Shown here piece after piece: positions 27,295-36,032 of a stretch of DNA of 64,000 nucleotides. Both the position numbers and the translations under genes were made by a program. The DNA lies in contig JANQRV010000339.1 in assembly GCA_028284395.1 (NCBI GenBank), positions 1-64,000 of the forward strand, read 5' to 3'. The notes beneath the pieces are model-generated. The model saw only the letters and a program-made list of their open reading frames with translations, was not told the origin of the DNA and ran no database searches. The stretch comes from Saprospiraceae bacterium (lineage in GTDB: Bacteria > Bacteroidota > Bacteroidia > Chitinophagales > Saprospiraceae). Every line of letters starts with the position of its first letter. Position 1 is the stretch's first letter.

Positions 27295-27404
27295 AAACCT
27301 ATCAACAAAGAATTACTGACTCCGTAGTCTAATAAATAGGCTCCGGGGTCAGTCCATAGGTTTAAGCCACAACCCGTTGACGGTACAGCGACCGTTAAAG
27401 GGTT
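27295..27404 (+). promoter_or_regulatory. Tandem hairpins between atpE and atpF
   Basis: Starting at the base after the atpE stop, AAACCTAT (27295-27302) pairs with ATAGGTTT (27356-27363), enclosing ACTGACTCCG (27315-27324) against CGGGGTCAGT (27344-27353). A second hairpin pairs AACCCGTTGACGGT (27371-27384) with ACCGTTAAAGGGTT (27391-27404) with two mismatches around ACAGCG. No T-run follows, so these are not ordinary terminators but probable RNA processing or stability elements in the operon mRNA. Confidence 0.6.
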
Positions 27405-27466
27405 CAAAACGACTATTAGTTATCGCAGATCTTTCTACGGAAAGAGCGACATTAAATATATAGCAC

Positions 27467-27979
27467 ATGATGTTTTTAGCAGACTTTTCGGTAATTAAAC
27501 CAGATTTCGGCCTACTCGCATGGAGTACGTTGATTTTTTTGCTTTTCTGGGGAATCATGGCGCGATTCGCGTTTCGCCCCATCGCAACCGCTTTGAAAAA
27601 GAGGGAAGACGATATCCAGGATTCACTGGATGAAGCTAAGAAAGCAAGAGATGAAATGGCCAATCTGAAGTCAGAGAATGAGCAATTACTGATTCAGGCT
27701 CGTGAAGAGCGGGCAAAAATCCTGAGAGAAGCTAAAGAGGCGAAAGACACCATTATTAAAGAGGCAAAGGATAAAGCCAAGGAGGAAGCAAAGAAAATTG
27801 TAGCTAGTGCCAAGACGGAAATTGAGAATCAGCGTATGGCAGCCGTAATCGATATCAAAAATCAGATCGGTAATATTGCTATTGAAGTGGCAGAAAAGGT
27901 ATTGCGGAAGGAATTGCAAGGGGATTCTTCCCAAGAAGCATTCGTGAAGTCACTGGTAGAGGAAGTTAAATTGAATTAG
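27467..27979 (+). CDS. atpF: F0F1 ATP synthase subunit b
   Basis: The 170-residue peripheral stalk subunit has one N-terminal membrane helix (about 15-35, LAWSTLIFLLFWGIMARFAF) followed by a long charged coiled coil (KKREDDIQDSLDEAKKARDEM...) and a C-terminal part that contacts AtpH. ATGs at 27467 and 27470 are both possible starts. It follows atpE after a structured 172-base spacer and precedes atpH by 19 bases. Confidence 0.95.
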   Translation: MMFLADFSVIKPDFGLLAWSTLIFLLFWGIMARFAFRPIATALKKREDDIQDSLDEAKKARDEMANLKSENEQLLIQAREERAKILREAKEAKDTIIKEAKDKAKEEAKKIVASAKTEIENQRMAAVIDIKNQIGNIAIEVAEKVLRKELQGDSSQEAFVKSLVEEVKLN

Positions 27980-27998
27980 AAAGTCCTAATTATAAGGT

Positions 27999-28568
27999 AT
28001 GTCTGTACAAAGAATTGCTACACGTTACGCTAAGTCGCTGATAGACCTTGCCGTCGAACAGGGAAAACTGGATTCTATCCTTGGGGATGTTCAGGCTTTT
28101 GGAGAGGCGGTTAAGAATAGAGACTTGTTTTTAATGTTGAAGAGTCCGGTTGTTTCCGGAAGCAAAAAAACGCAAGTCATTGAAGCGATTTTCGGAGGGC
28201 ACTTCGATGAGTTGACCATGGCTTTCCTCAACATTCTGATCAAAAAAGGTAGAGAGTCTTTTTTGCCTGAGATTACCAGGTCCTTTTATGCACAATACAA
28301 AAAACTGAAACACATATCTACCGTTACTCTAACTACTGCCAGTGAGATAGGAGAAGATGTTGTGGCTTCGATTCACGAAAAATTGGCTGGAAGTTCCGTG
28401 ACTGATGAAAACATTGAAATCATTACGGAGGTCGATCCCGACTTGATTGGTGGTTTTGTGATTCGTTTTGACGACAAGATTTATGATGCCAGCGTTGCCA
28501 GTAAGCTGGAAGAAATGAAAAAAGAATTCAGAGATAACCTCTATATATCCCAGATTATTGCCAGTTAA
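27999..28568 (+). CDS. atpH: F0F1 ATP synthase subunit delta (OSCP)
   Basis: The 189-residue subunit links F1 to the stalk. It has the helical N-terminal domain (RIATRYAKSLIDLAVEQGKLD) and the C-terminal signature DLIGGFVIRFDDKIYDASVASKLEEMKK. Length and organisation are normal. Gap to atpA is 52 bases. Confidence 0.95.
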   Translation: MSVQRIATRYAKSLIDLAVEQGKLDSILGDVQAFGEAVKNRDLFLMLKSPVVSGSKKTQVIEAIFGGHFDELTMAFLNILIKKGRESFLPEITRSFYAQYKKLKHISTVTLTTASEIGEDVVASIHEKLAGSSVTDENIEIITEVDPDLIGGFVIRFDDKIYDASVASKLEEMKKEFRDNLYISQIIAS

Positions 28569-28620
28569 TCATTATTGTAAATGTTTCACGTCGGATACGG
28601 CGGAATTAAAATAAAGTCTT

Positions 28621-30225
28621 ATGGTAGGTGTCAAACCTGATGAAATATCAGCAATACTCAAACAACAATTATCCGGTTTAGATTCAGCAAGTGAACTGGA
28701 AGAATATGGAACGGTACTTCAAGTTGGTGATGGAATCGCCCGAGTATACGGTCTGACCAAAGCACAGGCCGGTGAATTGGTTGTTTTTGAAACGGGAGTA
28801 GAAGCCATCGTTTTGAACCTGGAAGAAGATAATGTAGGAGTTGTATTGATGGGATCGGGAGAAGGCATTCGGGAAGGTTCGAGAGTGCGTCGTACCAGCC
28901 GCATTGCTTCGATCGAGGTTGGGGACGGTTTTGTTGGACGTGTTGTTAATCCACTGGGTATTCCCATTGATGGTAAAGGAGAAATCGGCGGTGCCAAATA
29001 CGAAATGCCCCTGGAGCGCAAAGCCCCGGGTGTAATTTATCGTCAGCCGGTACAAGAGCCATTGCAGACGGGGATCAAAGCGATCGATTCCATGATTCCG
29101 ATTGGAAGAGGACAACGGGAACTAATTATTGGTGACCGTCAGACTGGTAAAAGTGCAATTGCCATTGACACCATCATCAACCAAAAAGAGTTTTACGAGC
29201 GGGGAGAACCTGTTTTCTGTATATATGTGGCAGCTGGTCAAAAGGCTTCTACGGTAGCTCAGGTTGCCAAGACTCTCGAGGATAACGGGGCCATGGATTA
29301 CACGGTGATCGTTTCCGCTTCTGCCTCTGATCCAGCACCATTGCAGTTCTATGCACCATTTGCTGGTGCAGCAATTGGAGAATATTTCCGAGATACTGGT
29401 CGCCCGGCGCTGATTGTATACGACGATCTATCTAAGCAAGCCGTAGCCTATCGAGAAGTTTCTCTTTTACTTCGCCGTCCTCCCGGGCGTGAGGCTTATC
29501 CTGGTGATGTATTCTACTTACACTCGCGTTTATTGGAACGCGCTGCCAAGATCATCAACAACGATGAGATTGCCAGAGATATGAATGACTTGCCGACTTC
29601 TCTATTGGAAGCCAAGGATGAAAATGGGCAACCACTGGTTAAGGGAGGTGGTTCTTTGACGGCACTGCCGATCATCGAAACACAAGCAGGAGATGTTTCC
29701 GCTTATATTCCCACCAATGTGATTTCCATTACCGACGGTCAGATCTTCCTGGAGTCCAACCTGTTTAATGCCGGGGTACGTCCGGCGATCAACGTTGGTA
29801 TCTCGGTATCCAGGGTAGGAGGTTCGGCACAGATCAAATCGATGAAGAAGGTGGCAGGTACCTTGAAATTGGACCAGGCTGCTTATCGAGAATTGGAAGC
29901 ATTCTCTAAATTCGGTTCGGATCTGGATGCTGCGACCATGGCGGTACTTGAGAAAGGTAAGCGGAACGTTGAAATCCTGAAGCAACCTCAGTATTCTCCG
30001 GTGACGGTAGAAAAACAAGTTGCCATTATCTATCTGGGAACAAAGGGACTTTTGAAAGATGTGCCAGTTGATAAGATTAAGGAGTTTGAAGCATCTTTCC
30101 TGGTAACTTTAGAACAGCAGCACCCGGAAGTATTAAAAGACTTCCAAGCAGGAAAGTACACTTCGGAACAAACGGATGTTGTTGAAAAGTTAGCGGCCGA
30201 AATGACTGCTAAGTACCGTTCTTAA
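28621..30225 (+). CDS. atpA: F0F1 ATP synthase subunit alpha
   Basis: The 534-residue regulatory subunit of F1 has the beta-barrel crown, the non-catalytic Walker [14 protein letters not shown] at about 170 and the family motif [17 protein letters not shown]. It assembles with AtpD, whose gene is not in this window. Length fits the family. It is followed by atpG after 32 bases. Confidence 0.97.
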   Translation: MVGVKPDEISAILKQQLSGLDSASELEEYGTVLQVGDGIARVYGLTKAQAGELVVFETGVEAIVLNLEEDNVGVVLMGSGEGIREGSRVRRTSRIASIEVGDGFVGRVVNPLGIPIDGKGEIGGAKYEMPLERKAPGVIYRQPVQEPLQTGIKAIDSMIPIGRGQRELIIGDRQTGKSAIAIDTIINQKEFYERGEPVFCIYVAAGQKASTVAQVAKTLEDNGAMDYTVIVSASASDPAPLQFYAPFAGAAIGEYFRDTGRPALIVYDDLSKQAVAYREVSLLLRRPPGREAYPGDVFYLHSRLLERAAKIINNDEIARDMNDLPTSLLEAKDENGQPLVKGGGSLTALPIIETQAGDVSAYIPTNVISITDGQIFLESNLFNAGVRPAINVGISVSRVGGSAQIKSMKKVAGTLKLDQAAYRELEAFSKFGSDLDAATMAVLEKGKRNVEILKQPQYSPVTVEKQVAIIYLGTKGLLKDVPVDKIKEFEASFLVTLEQQHPEVLKDFQAGKYTSEQTDVVEKLAAEMTAKYRS

Positions 30226-30257
30226 TTTATTCTGGCTAAAAATAAAAAAGACCATAT

Positions 30258-31154
30258 ATGTCAGGTCAACTAAAGGAAGTACGCGATCGTATCAAGACTG
30301 TAAATAACACACAGCAGATTACCAAGGCCATGAAGATGGTATCTGCGGCCAAATTGCGGCGTGCCCAACAGGCGATCGTGGAGATGAGACCGTATGCAGA
30401 TAAGCTCAACCAAATGTTGCGCAATATTCTGTCGAACCTTGAAGGAGGGGCAGATACTTCCTTTGGCGAAGAAAGATCTATTTCTAAAGTTTGTATAGTA
30501 GTCGTAACCTCAAACCGAGGTCTGGCAGGTGCTTTTAACACCAATGTTTGTAAAGCGGCATTTGCCAAGATCAATGATGAATATGCCGAACAGAAGGCAA
30601 ACGGAAGTTTGACACTGCTTTTCATCGGAAAAAAGGGTTACGACTACTTCAAAAATCGTATTTCCGGAGTCGAATTCAACCTCGATCACGTGAGTCTATT
30701 CGAAGACTTGGGTTTTGATAACGTGGCGAAAGTATCTCAAAGTTTGATGGATGCCTTCGAAAATCATGAATACGACCGCATAGATGTGGCTTATGCTCGA
30801 TTCAAAAATGCCGCCACTCAGTTTTTCGTCGCCGAACAATTTCTTCCCGTTGCCAAATTGGATAAAAGCGACGATGGAAAAGACCTCAAAGCGGATTACA
30901 TTTTTGAACCTAGTATGGAAGGATTGCTGCAACACTTGGTTCCCAGCATTCTCCAAACGCAGTTTCACAAATACCTCCTCGATACGCATGCCTCCGAACA
31001 CGGAGCCCGCATGACCGCCATGGATAAGGCTTCAGAGAATGCCAATGAACTACTGCGGGATCTGAAAATTTCTTACAATAAAGCCCGTCAGGAATCCATC
31101 ACCAAAGAGATTCTGGAAATTGTCGGCGGTGCTGCCGCACTGGAAGAAGGGTAG
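30258..31154 (+). CDS. atpG: F0F1 ATP synthase subunit gamma
   Basis: The 298-residue central shaft has the N-terminal coiled-coil helix (VRDRIKTVNNTQQITKAMKMVSAAKLRRA) and the C-terminal helix (ARMTAMDKASENANELLRDLKISYNKARQESITKEILEIVGGA) that reaches into the alpha/beta hexamer. It is the last gene of the operon; atpD and atpC do not follow, as often seen in Bacteroidota where they form a separate pair. Confidence 0.97.
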   Translation: MSGQLKEVRDRIKTVNNTQQITKAMKMVSAAKLRRAQQAIVEMRPYADKLNQMLRNILSNLEGGADTSFGEERSISKVCIVVVTSNRGLAGAFNTNVCKAAFAKINDEYAEQKANGSLTLLFIGKKGYDYFKNRISGVEFNLDHVSLFEDLGFDNVAKVSQSLMDAFENHEYDRIDVAYARFKNAATQFFVAEQFLPVAKLDKSDDGKDLKADYIFEPSMEGLLQHLVPSILQTQFHKYLLDTHASEHGARMTAMDKASENANELLRDLKISYNKARQESITKEILEIVGGAAALEEG

Positions 31155-31261
31155 TCTTGTAAGCCAAATAGTATTTCTCCTTTCTAATCTTTTTTTGCAT
31201 TCCTGGAAAAAAATCACAGATTCTATTGTCTAATGGTCAAACAATAGAATGTAACTTACTT

Positions 31262-31870
31262 GTGGTTAAATTCAAGAGATTGGAATTACAACTGAAATCA
31301 ACTGATGCCGCTTTACTTCTAAAGGCACGTCAGGGAGACCGACTGGCCTTTAGGGACTTGGTAAATAGGCATCAACAGCAGGTAAGGACAACGGTATACT
31401 CAATGTTGGGTGATACCGCTGAAGTGGATGACGTAGCGCAAGAGGTTTTTGTTCGGTTCTATCGAAGTATGAGTGATTTTCGGGAAGAGGCAAAATTGTC
31501 GACCTATTTGACGCGAATCGCAATCAATCTCTCTTTGAATGAATTGAAAAGACGGCAGCGAAAACAGAGGATCTTACCTTTGTTTTGGCAGGCCGGGGAG
31601 GGCAGTGAAGAAGTGATGGAAATCGAAGACCACTCGATGGGGCCCGGCCGATTTGACTTGGATGACTTGATTCGGAAGAGCCTACGGTATTTGTCTCCGG
31701 AGTATCGGGCAGTTGTTGTGCTGAGGCTAGTCGAAGGTTATTCCGTGGCGGATGCGGCAGAAATATTGGACTTGCCCCAGGGGACGATTGCCTCTCGGTT
31801 GGCAAGAGCGCAGAAGAAACTTAAAGGGATCATTGAACGGTGGGAACAGGATGAAAAAACTAAGAATTAA
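31262..31870 (+). CDS. ECF-type RNA polymerase sigma factor
   Basis: The protein has sigma region 2 (DRLAFRDLVNRHQQQVRTTVYSMLGDTAEVDDVAQEVFVRFYRSM) and region 4 (LSPEYRAVVVLRLVEGYSVADAAEILDLPQGTIASRLARAQKKLK). The start is unsure: no ATG fits, and GTG at 31262 or TTG at 31226 are the options; I use GTG. It is followed after 10 bases by a membrane anti-sigma candidate and then by a CnrX/Spy-like gene, an arrangement like the CnrH-CnrY-CnrX metal-responsive system. The target promoters are not identifiable here. Confidence 0.88.
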   Translation: MVKFKRLELQLKSTDAALLLKARQGDRLAFRDLVNRHQQQVRTTVYSMLGDTAEVDDVAQEVFVRFYRSMSDFREEAKLSTYLTRIAINLSLNELKRRQRKQRILPLFWQAGEGSEEVMEIEDHSMGPGRFDLDDLIRKSLRYLSPEYRAVVVLRLVEGYSVADAAEILDLPQGTIASRLARAQKKLKGIIERWEQDEKTKN

Positions 31871-31880
31871 ATGATGAATT

Positions 31881-32279
31881 ATGGATAAAGAAGCTTTACT
31901 GGAGCTGCTGATTTTTTCGCTGGATAATGAACTACCAGCCCAACAAAAGCTTCAATTGGAAAAGGCTTTACAGGAACAACCCTGGCTTCGTAAAGAAAAG
32001 CAAGTGCTGTTGCAATTGCGCGCCGGTTTGGCGAGGGTTTCCGCGCCTCCAAGTGAAAGCTTTACCGATGCAGTCATGGCCGATTTGGGGAAAAGTGAAG
32101 AGTTGCGGCATAGCATTATCGTCCGTCTTTTCCCTAAGGTAGCTGCAGCCTGTGCTGTCTTTTTACTAGCCTTTATTCTAAATGTTTACTTTTCGGATGG
32201 GAGCATCTCTATGGATTCAGTAATTGGAGTAGCAGATCTCTCTCCGGAGGAGGCATATTCATTACTTCTTGAAGAATAG
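31881..32279 (+). CDS. Probable membrane anti-sigma factor
   Basis: The 132-residue protein has a soluble N-terminal helical region (DKEALLELLIFSLDNELPAQQKLQLEKALQEQPW), one membrane helix at about 85-105 (KVAAACAVFLLAFILNVYF) and a short periplasmic tail rich in acidic residues. Its N-terminus lacks the zinc HCC motif of ZAS proteins. Position between the sigma gene and a periplasmic-sensor gene, with spacers of 10 and 5 bases, argues that it holds the sigma factor at the membrane. This is inferred from context and topology, not from a motif. Confidence 0.72.
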   Translation: MDKEALLELLIFSLDNELPAQQKLQLEKALQEQPWLRKEKQVLLQLRAGLARVSAPPSESFTDAVMADLGKSEELRHSIIVRLFPKVAAACAVFLLAFILNVYFSDGSISMDSVIGVADLSPEEAYSLLLEE

Positions 32280-32284
32280 TCAAA

Positions 32285-32716
32285 ATGAATGCATTAAAGA
32301 CAATATTAGCGATGGTAGGCCTGATATTAATTGGTTTCTTTACCGGCTTTTTTACCCATCGTCAGATGACCATCAATCGGATTGAAAAGATCGCTGACAT
32401 GACACGCGGTCCGGGATTCAATCGTCAATTGCTTGATAAACTGGAAGTTACATCGGATCAGAGGGTGCTCTTGGAGCCAATTGTACAGGATTATGGGAAG
32501 CGGCTCGGCGCACTTCATCGGGAATCAAGACAACATCGGAAAGAAGTGATAGATTCCTTGCATGCTGCACTTAAACCTCATCTCACCCCTGAGCAGACCA
32601 AACGACTGAATAGTTTTTCGAAGCGATTTCGAGGGAAACCACCTAAAGGTTGGAAGGCCGGCCCTAGATATGACCAAACATTAAAAAGGCAGCGCCGGGA
32701 AAAAAAAGACACCTGA
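32285..32716 (+). CDS. Membrane-anchored Spy/CnrX-like periplasmic sensor
   Basis: The 143-residue protein has an N-terminal membrane anchor (about residues 5-25, TILAMVGLILIGFFTGFF) and a helical periplasmic domain with two LTxxQ-like sites: LEVTSDQRVLLEPIVQDYGK and LTPEQTKRL. This is the fold of Spy/CpxP and of the metal sensors CnrX and ZraP. By analogy it may sense metal or misfolded protein and release the sigma factor through the anti-sigma protein encoded upstream (inference). The basic C-terminal tail is unusual. It lies 5 bases after the anti-sigma gene. Confidence 0.75.
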   Translation: MNALKTILAMVGLILIGFFTGFFTHRQMTINRIEKIADMTRGPGFNRQLLDKLEVTSDQRVLLEPIVQDYGKRLGALHRESRQHRKEVIDSLHAALKPHLTPEQTKRLNSFSKRFRGKPPKGWKAGPRYDQTLKRQRREKKDT

Positions 32717-32787
32717 TCTTGTCTCACTGATATCAGACCATAATTACGGTTCTCGTTTTCTATTTTTTAACCATTAAATCAAGAACA

Positions 32788-33999
32788 ATGACCAGATTTA
32801 ATATAGCCATTCTAGTCGCCCTACTATTCCTGTCTGTTGAGCTTCTGCACGGACAGCGCGGTCCCAAACATCACCGTGATAAAGGATTTGCCCTCGGACA
32901 AATTGATCACTTGAAAGAGGATCTACAACTGACGGAGGCGCAAGTCGCAGAAATAGAGATCGTCAAACAGGATCTTGACGAAAAATTGAAAGCCTTGAAA
33001 GACCAGGAATTTGAAAGCCACGAAGATCGTCGGGATGCTTTCAAAACCATCAGAACTGAATTGAAAACAGCTTTGGATAACCTATTGACGGAGGAGCAAA
33101 AGGCGCTGCTCGAGGAAAAAAGGAAGGAACGTTCCGAACATTTCAGGAAAGGTCGGGGAATGAAGGATAAAGAAGAATTGGGAAAAGCACTCAAGGAATA
33201 CCATGATCAGAATATCCAGCCCGCCCTTTTGGCAGAAAGGGCCAAGTTGGAGGAAAAGATTTCTGAAGAAGACCAAGCCACTTTGGTTTCCCTGCGGGAA
33301 CAGTTGAAAGACTTGAAGCGCAAAGGTAGACGGCCCCACAAAAAGGATATGCACCCGCGAAGGTCCGAAAGGGAAATGAGAGGCCATTCAGAATTATCCG
33401 ATGAGCAGAAAAGTGCGTTGGCAGCTTTGAAAGACCTAACCGAAAAATATAATTCCGAAATCGAAGTTCATTTATCCAACCTACAGGGGCAAAGAGAAAA
33501 GTGGGCGGAGGAAATGAAGCAAATCCGGAGCTCTTTTATCGAGGATCACCGCAGATCCAACGAACTTAAAGAAGATAGAGAAAAACCCAGCCAATTTGAG
33601 GGAAGAAGACGCCAGGGAATAGGAATGGAAGGGCGGCGGGAGTTGGAAGGAAGAAGAGGAGAGCATTCCAAGAGGCGATTTCTGTTGTTAGCGCCCGTTG
33701 GAGAAGTACTTCCGGACCCGACTAAAAAGACTGCCGTCTTTAACCAGGTAAATGTCTTTCCCAATCCTTCTGCATTTTCCAATACTTTGAACTACCATAT
33801 GCAAGAGGCTGGAAAGATACGCGTTGAATTGCGCCGGGAGAGTGGGGGACTGGTGAAAGTGTTATTGGATGATTATCGTGAGGTTGGAAAACATCAACTG
33901 GAAGTGGATTTTGCCGGCTTGAATGATGGTGTATACTACATTACCTTGATTGATGCACAGGGAATGGCTATTTCGGAGAAAGTGATCATCTCTAAATAA
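32788..33999 (+). CDS. Secreted Spy/LTxxQ-repeat protein with T9SS sorting domain
   Basis: After a signal peptide (MTRFNIAILVALLFLSVELLHGQ) this 403-residue protein has several long charged helices with LTxxQ motifs: LQLTEAQVAEIE, LLTEEQKALLE and LSDEQKSALAAL, as in Spy and CpxP chaperones but repeated. A lysine- and arginine-rich linker follows, and the last 85 residues form a type IX secretion sorting domain (VNVFPNPSAFSNTLNY and a final GMAISEKVIISK strand). It would be exported to the surface. It follows the sigma/anti-sigma/sensor trio by 71 bases and could be their output. Confidence 0.85.
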   Translation: MTRFNIAILVALLFLSVELLHGQRGPKHHRDKGFALGQIDHLKEDLQLTEAQVAEIEIVKQDLDEKLKALKDQEFESHEDRRDAFKTIRTELKTALDNLLTEEQKALLEEKRKERSEHFRKGRGMKDKEELGKALKEYHDQNIQPALLAERAKLEEKISEEDQATLVSLREQLKDLKRKGRRPHKKDMHPRRSEREMRGHSELSDEQKSALAALKDLTEKYNSEIEVHLSNLQGQREKWAEEMKQIRSSFIEDHRRSNELKEDREKPSQFEGRRRQGIGMEGRRELEGRRGEHSKRRFLLLAPVGEVLPDPTKKTAVFNQVNVFPNPSAFSNTLNYHMQEAGKIRVELRRESGGLVKVLLDDYREVGKHQLEVDFAGLNDGVYYITLIDAQGMAISEKVIISK

Positions 34000-34009
34000 T
34001 GAAATGAAA

Positions 34010-34043
34010 ACTGCTGTACGTAGTGAAAACTACGTACAGCAGT
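34010..34043. terminator. Strong hairpin between convergent Spy-like gene and aspS
   Basis: ACTGCTGTACGTAGT (34010-34024) pairs perfectly with ACTACGTACAGCAGT (34029-34043) around a GAAA tetraloop. Outer bases (ATGAAA / TTTCAT) can extend the stem after a small bulge. It sits between two converging genes and probably terminates both; the T-run is broken on each side. Confidence 0.75.
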
Positions 34044-34048
34044 CACTT

Positions 34049-35827
34049 TCATTCAACTTCCTCCAGGATTTTCAGATCGAGGTTTAACTCGTCTAATTGC
34101 TCCGGAGCAATACGGGCGGGGGCATCGATCATCATATCCCGACCCTGGTTGTTTTTCGGGAACGCAATGAAGTCCCGAATCGATTGTTGACCGGACATGA
34201 TCGCACAGAGTCGGTCGAACCCGAAAGCAATGCCTCCATGGGGCGGAGCACCATACTCAAAAGCTCCCATTAGGAAACCGAATTGCTCTTCTGCTTCTTC
34301 CTGGGTAAAGCCCAATAATTTGAAGTTCTTCTCTTGAAGGGCCCGATCGTGAATCCGGATAGAGCCACCGCCAATCTCAGCACCATTAATGACCAGGTCA
34401 TAGGCATCGGCACGTAAGCTCTTCATCGTTTCGAAATCGCCATTTAACATTCTCGGGATGTCCTGTTTTTTGGGTGACGTAAACGGATGGTGCATGGCGT
34501 GAAAACGCTCCGATTCTTCATCCCATTCCAGTAGTGGAAAGTCCAGCACCCAAAGCGGCTTAAACTCGTTCGGGTCCATCAATCCCAAGCGGCGCCCCAT
34601 TTCAAGACGCAACTCATTGAGTTGCTTCCGCGTTTTGTCGGTCTCTCCCGAAAGAACAAAAAGCATGTCCCCTGGTTTTGCATTAAACTTATCGGCCCAT
34701 GCACGAAGGTCTTCCTCATTGAAAAATTTACCAACACTGGATTTAATGCTTCCGTCCTCATTAATCTTGACATAGACGAGTCCTTTCGCTCCTATCTGTG
34801 GGCGTTGTATCCATTCTGTGAGCTTCTTGATATCCTTATTGGAATACTGCGCTGCAATACCATCTACACAAATGCCTACCACCAGTTCAGCATTATCAAA
34901 TACTCCAAACCCTTTTCCTTTACCTAGGTCGTTCAGTTCGACAAACTGCATGCCAAAACGAGTATCCGGTTTATCCGAACCATAAAGTGACATTGCTTCG
35001 TCATAGGTCATTCGAGGAAAAGCCGGTAAGTCAATGCCTCGTGCCGCCTTGAATAAATAGCGCGTTAGGCCTTCAAATGTCTGCAAAATGTCTTCTTGTT
35101 CAACAAAGGACATCTCGCAATCGATTTGGGTAAACTCCGGTTGCCGATCTGCCCGCAGATCTTCATCTCTGAAGCACTTTACGATTTGGAAGTACTTGTC
35201 AAGTCCAGATACCATTAATATCTGCTTGAAGGTTTGGGGTGATTGAGGTAATGCGTAGAACTGTCCGGGGTTCATCCGACTAGGAACAATGAAGTCTCTT
35301 GCCCCTTCGGGCGTACTCTTGATAAGGTTGGGAGTTTCGACTTCTATGAAGCCGTGCTCGCTCAAATATTTCCGGGTTTCAATAGCAACTTTGCTACGGA
35401 AGATGATGTTGCTCTGTACCGGTGTGCGCCGTAAATCGAGATAGCGATATTTCATCCGAAGTTCTTCTCCACCGTCCGTTTCGTTCTCAATGGTGAATGG
35501 CGGTAGTTTTGATTCGTTGAGAATATTCAACTCGGAAACTTCTATTTCGACCCCACCGGTAGGGATCTTATCATTTTTAGAGGCCCGCTCAATAACGGAG
35601 CCAGTGACTTGAATGACAAATTCTCTTCCCAAGCCACGTGCTTTTTCAAACAAATTTTTATCGGTTTGTTCTTCCGAAAAAATCAATTGAGTAATACCGT
35701 ACCGATCTCGCAGATCTATCCACATCATAAATCCTTTGTCTCTTGTTTTTTGGACCCAGCCACTCAATGTGACGGTCTTTCCGACATCGGAGATTCTTAG
35801 TTCTCCGCAATTGTGTGTACGATACAT
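34049..35827 (-). CDS. aspS: Aspartate--tRNA ligase
   Basis: AspRS is a class IIb synthetase of 592 residues from the ATG at 35827. The anticodon-binding OB fold is at the start ([26 protein letters not shown]), the bacterial GAD insertion is in the middle, and class II motif 3 near the end reads [18 protein letters not shown]. The in-frame extension to 35881 would add an unrelated leader. A -7 box lies 33 bases upstream (35860-35867). Whether it discriminates against tRNA-Asn cannot be read from the sequence. Confidence 0.97.
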   Translation of the reverse strand: MYRTHNCGELRISDVGKTVTLSGWVQKTRDKGFMMWIDLRDRYGITQLIFSEEQTDKNLFEKARGLGREFVIQVTGSVIERASKNDKIPTGGVEIEVSELNILNESKLPPFTIENETDGGEELRMKYRYLDLRRTPVQSNIIFRSKVAIETRKYLSEHGFIEVETPNLIKSTPEGARDFIVPSRMNPGQFYALPQSPQTFKQILMVSGLDKYFQIVKCFRDEDLRADRQPEFTQIDCEMSFVEQEDILQTFEGLTRYLFKAARGIDLPAFPRMTYDEAMSLYGSDKPDTRFGMQFVELNDLGKGKGFGVFDNAELVVGICVDGIAAQYSNKDIKKLTEWIQRPQIGAKGLVYVKINEDGSIKSSVGKFFNEEDLRAWADKFNAKPGDMLFVLSGETDKTRKQLNELRLEMGRRLGLMDPNEFKPLWVLDFPLLEWDEESERFHAMHHPFTSPKKQDIPRMLNGDFETMKSLRADAYDLVINGAEIGGGSIRIHDRALQEKNFKLLGFTQEEAEEQFGFLMGAFEYGAPPHGGIAFGFDRLCAIMSGQQSIRDFIAFPKNNQGRDMMIDAPARIAPEQLDELNLDLKILEEVE

Positions 35828-35859
35828 GTTATGAATATTTATTTGAAAATTGAGGACCT

Positions 35860-35867
35860 CAAAAATA
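35860..35867 (-). promoter_or_regulatory. -7 box TATTTTTG of aspS
   Basis: Exact TAnnTTTG match on the minus strand 32 bases before the aspS ATG at 35827. A clear -33 element is not seen at the right distance. Confidence 0.5.
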
Positions 35868-36032
35868 AGATTTCTGGGCATCCTTAATTAGTTATTACAG
35901 GAGAAATTGCGTTTGGGTTCCATTTTTTACTAAATCATGGAAAGGAAAGGACGGCCCCAATAGAGGAGCTTGTTATTGTGGACGGTATTGAACTAAAAAA
36001 GGGGCCTTTTTGTGTGGTGGAAGAAAACGGTT

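Noticed and set aside
36000-36016. AAAAAGGGGCCTTTTT hairpin before the HhH gene end as a terminator
   Set aside because: The stem leaves only a two-base loop, which cannot fold as drawn; it could only be a weak or cruciform structure.
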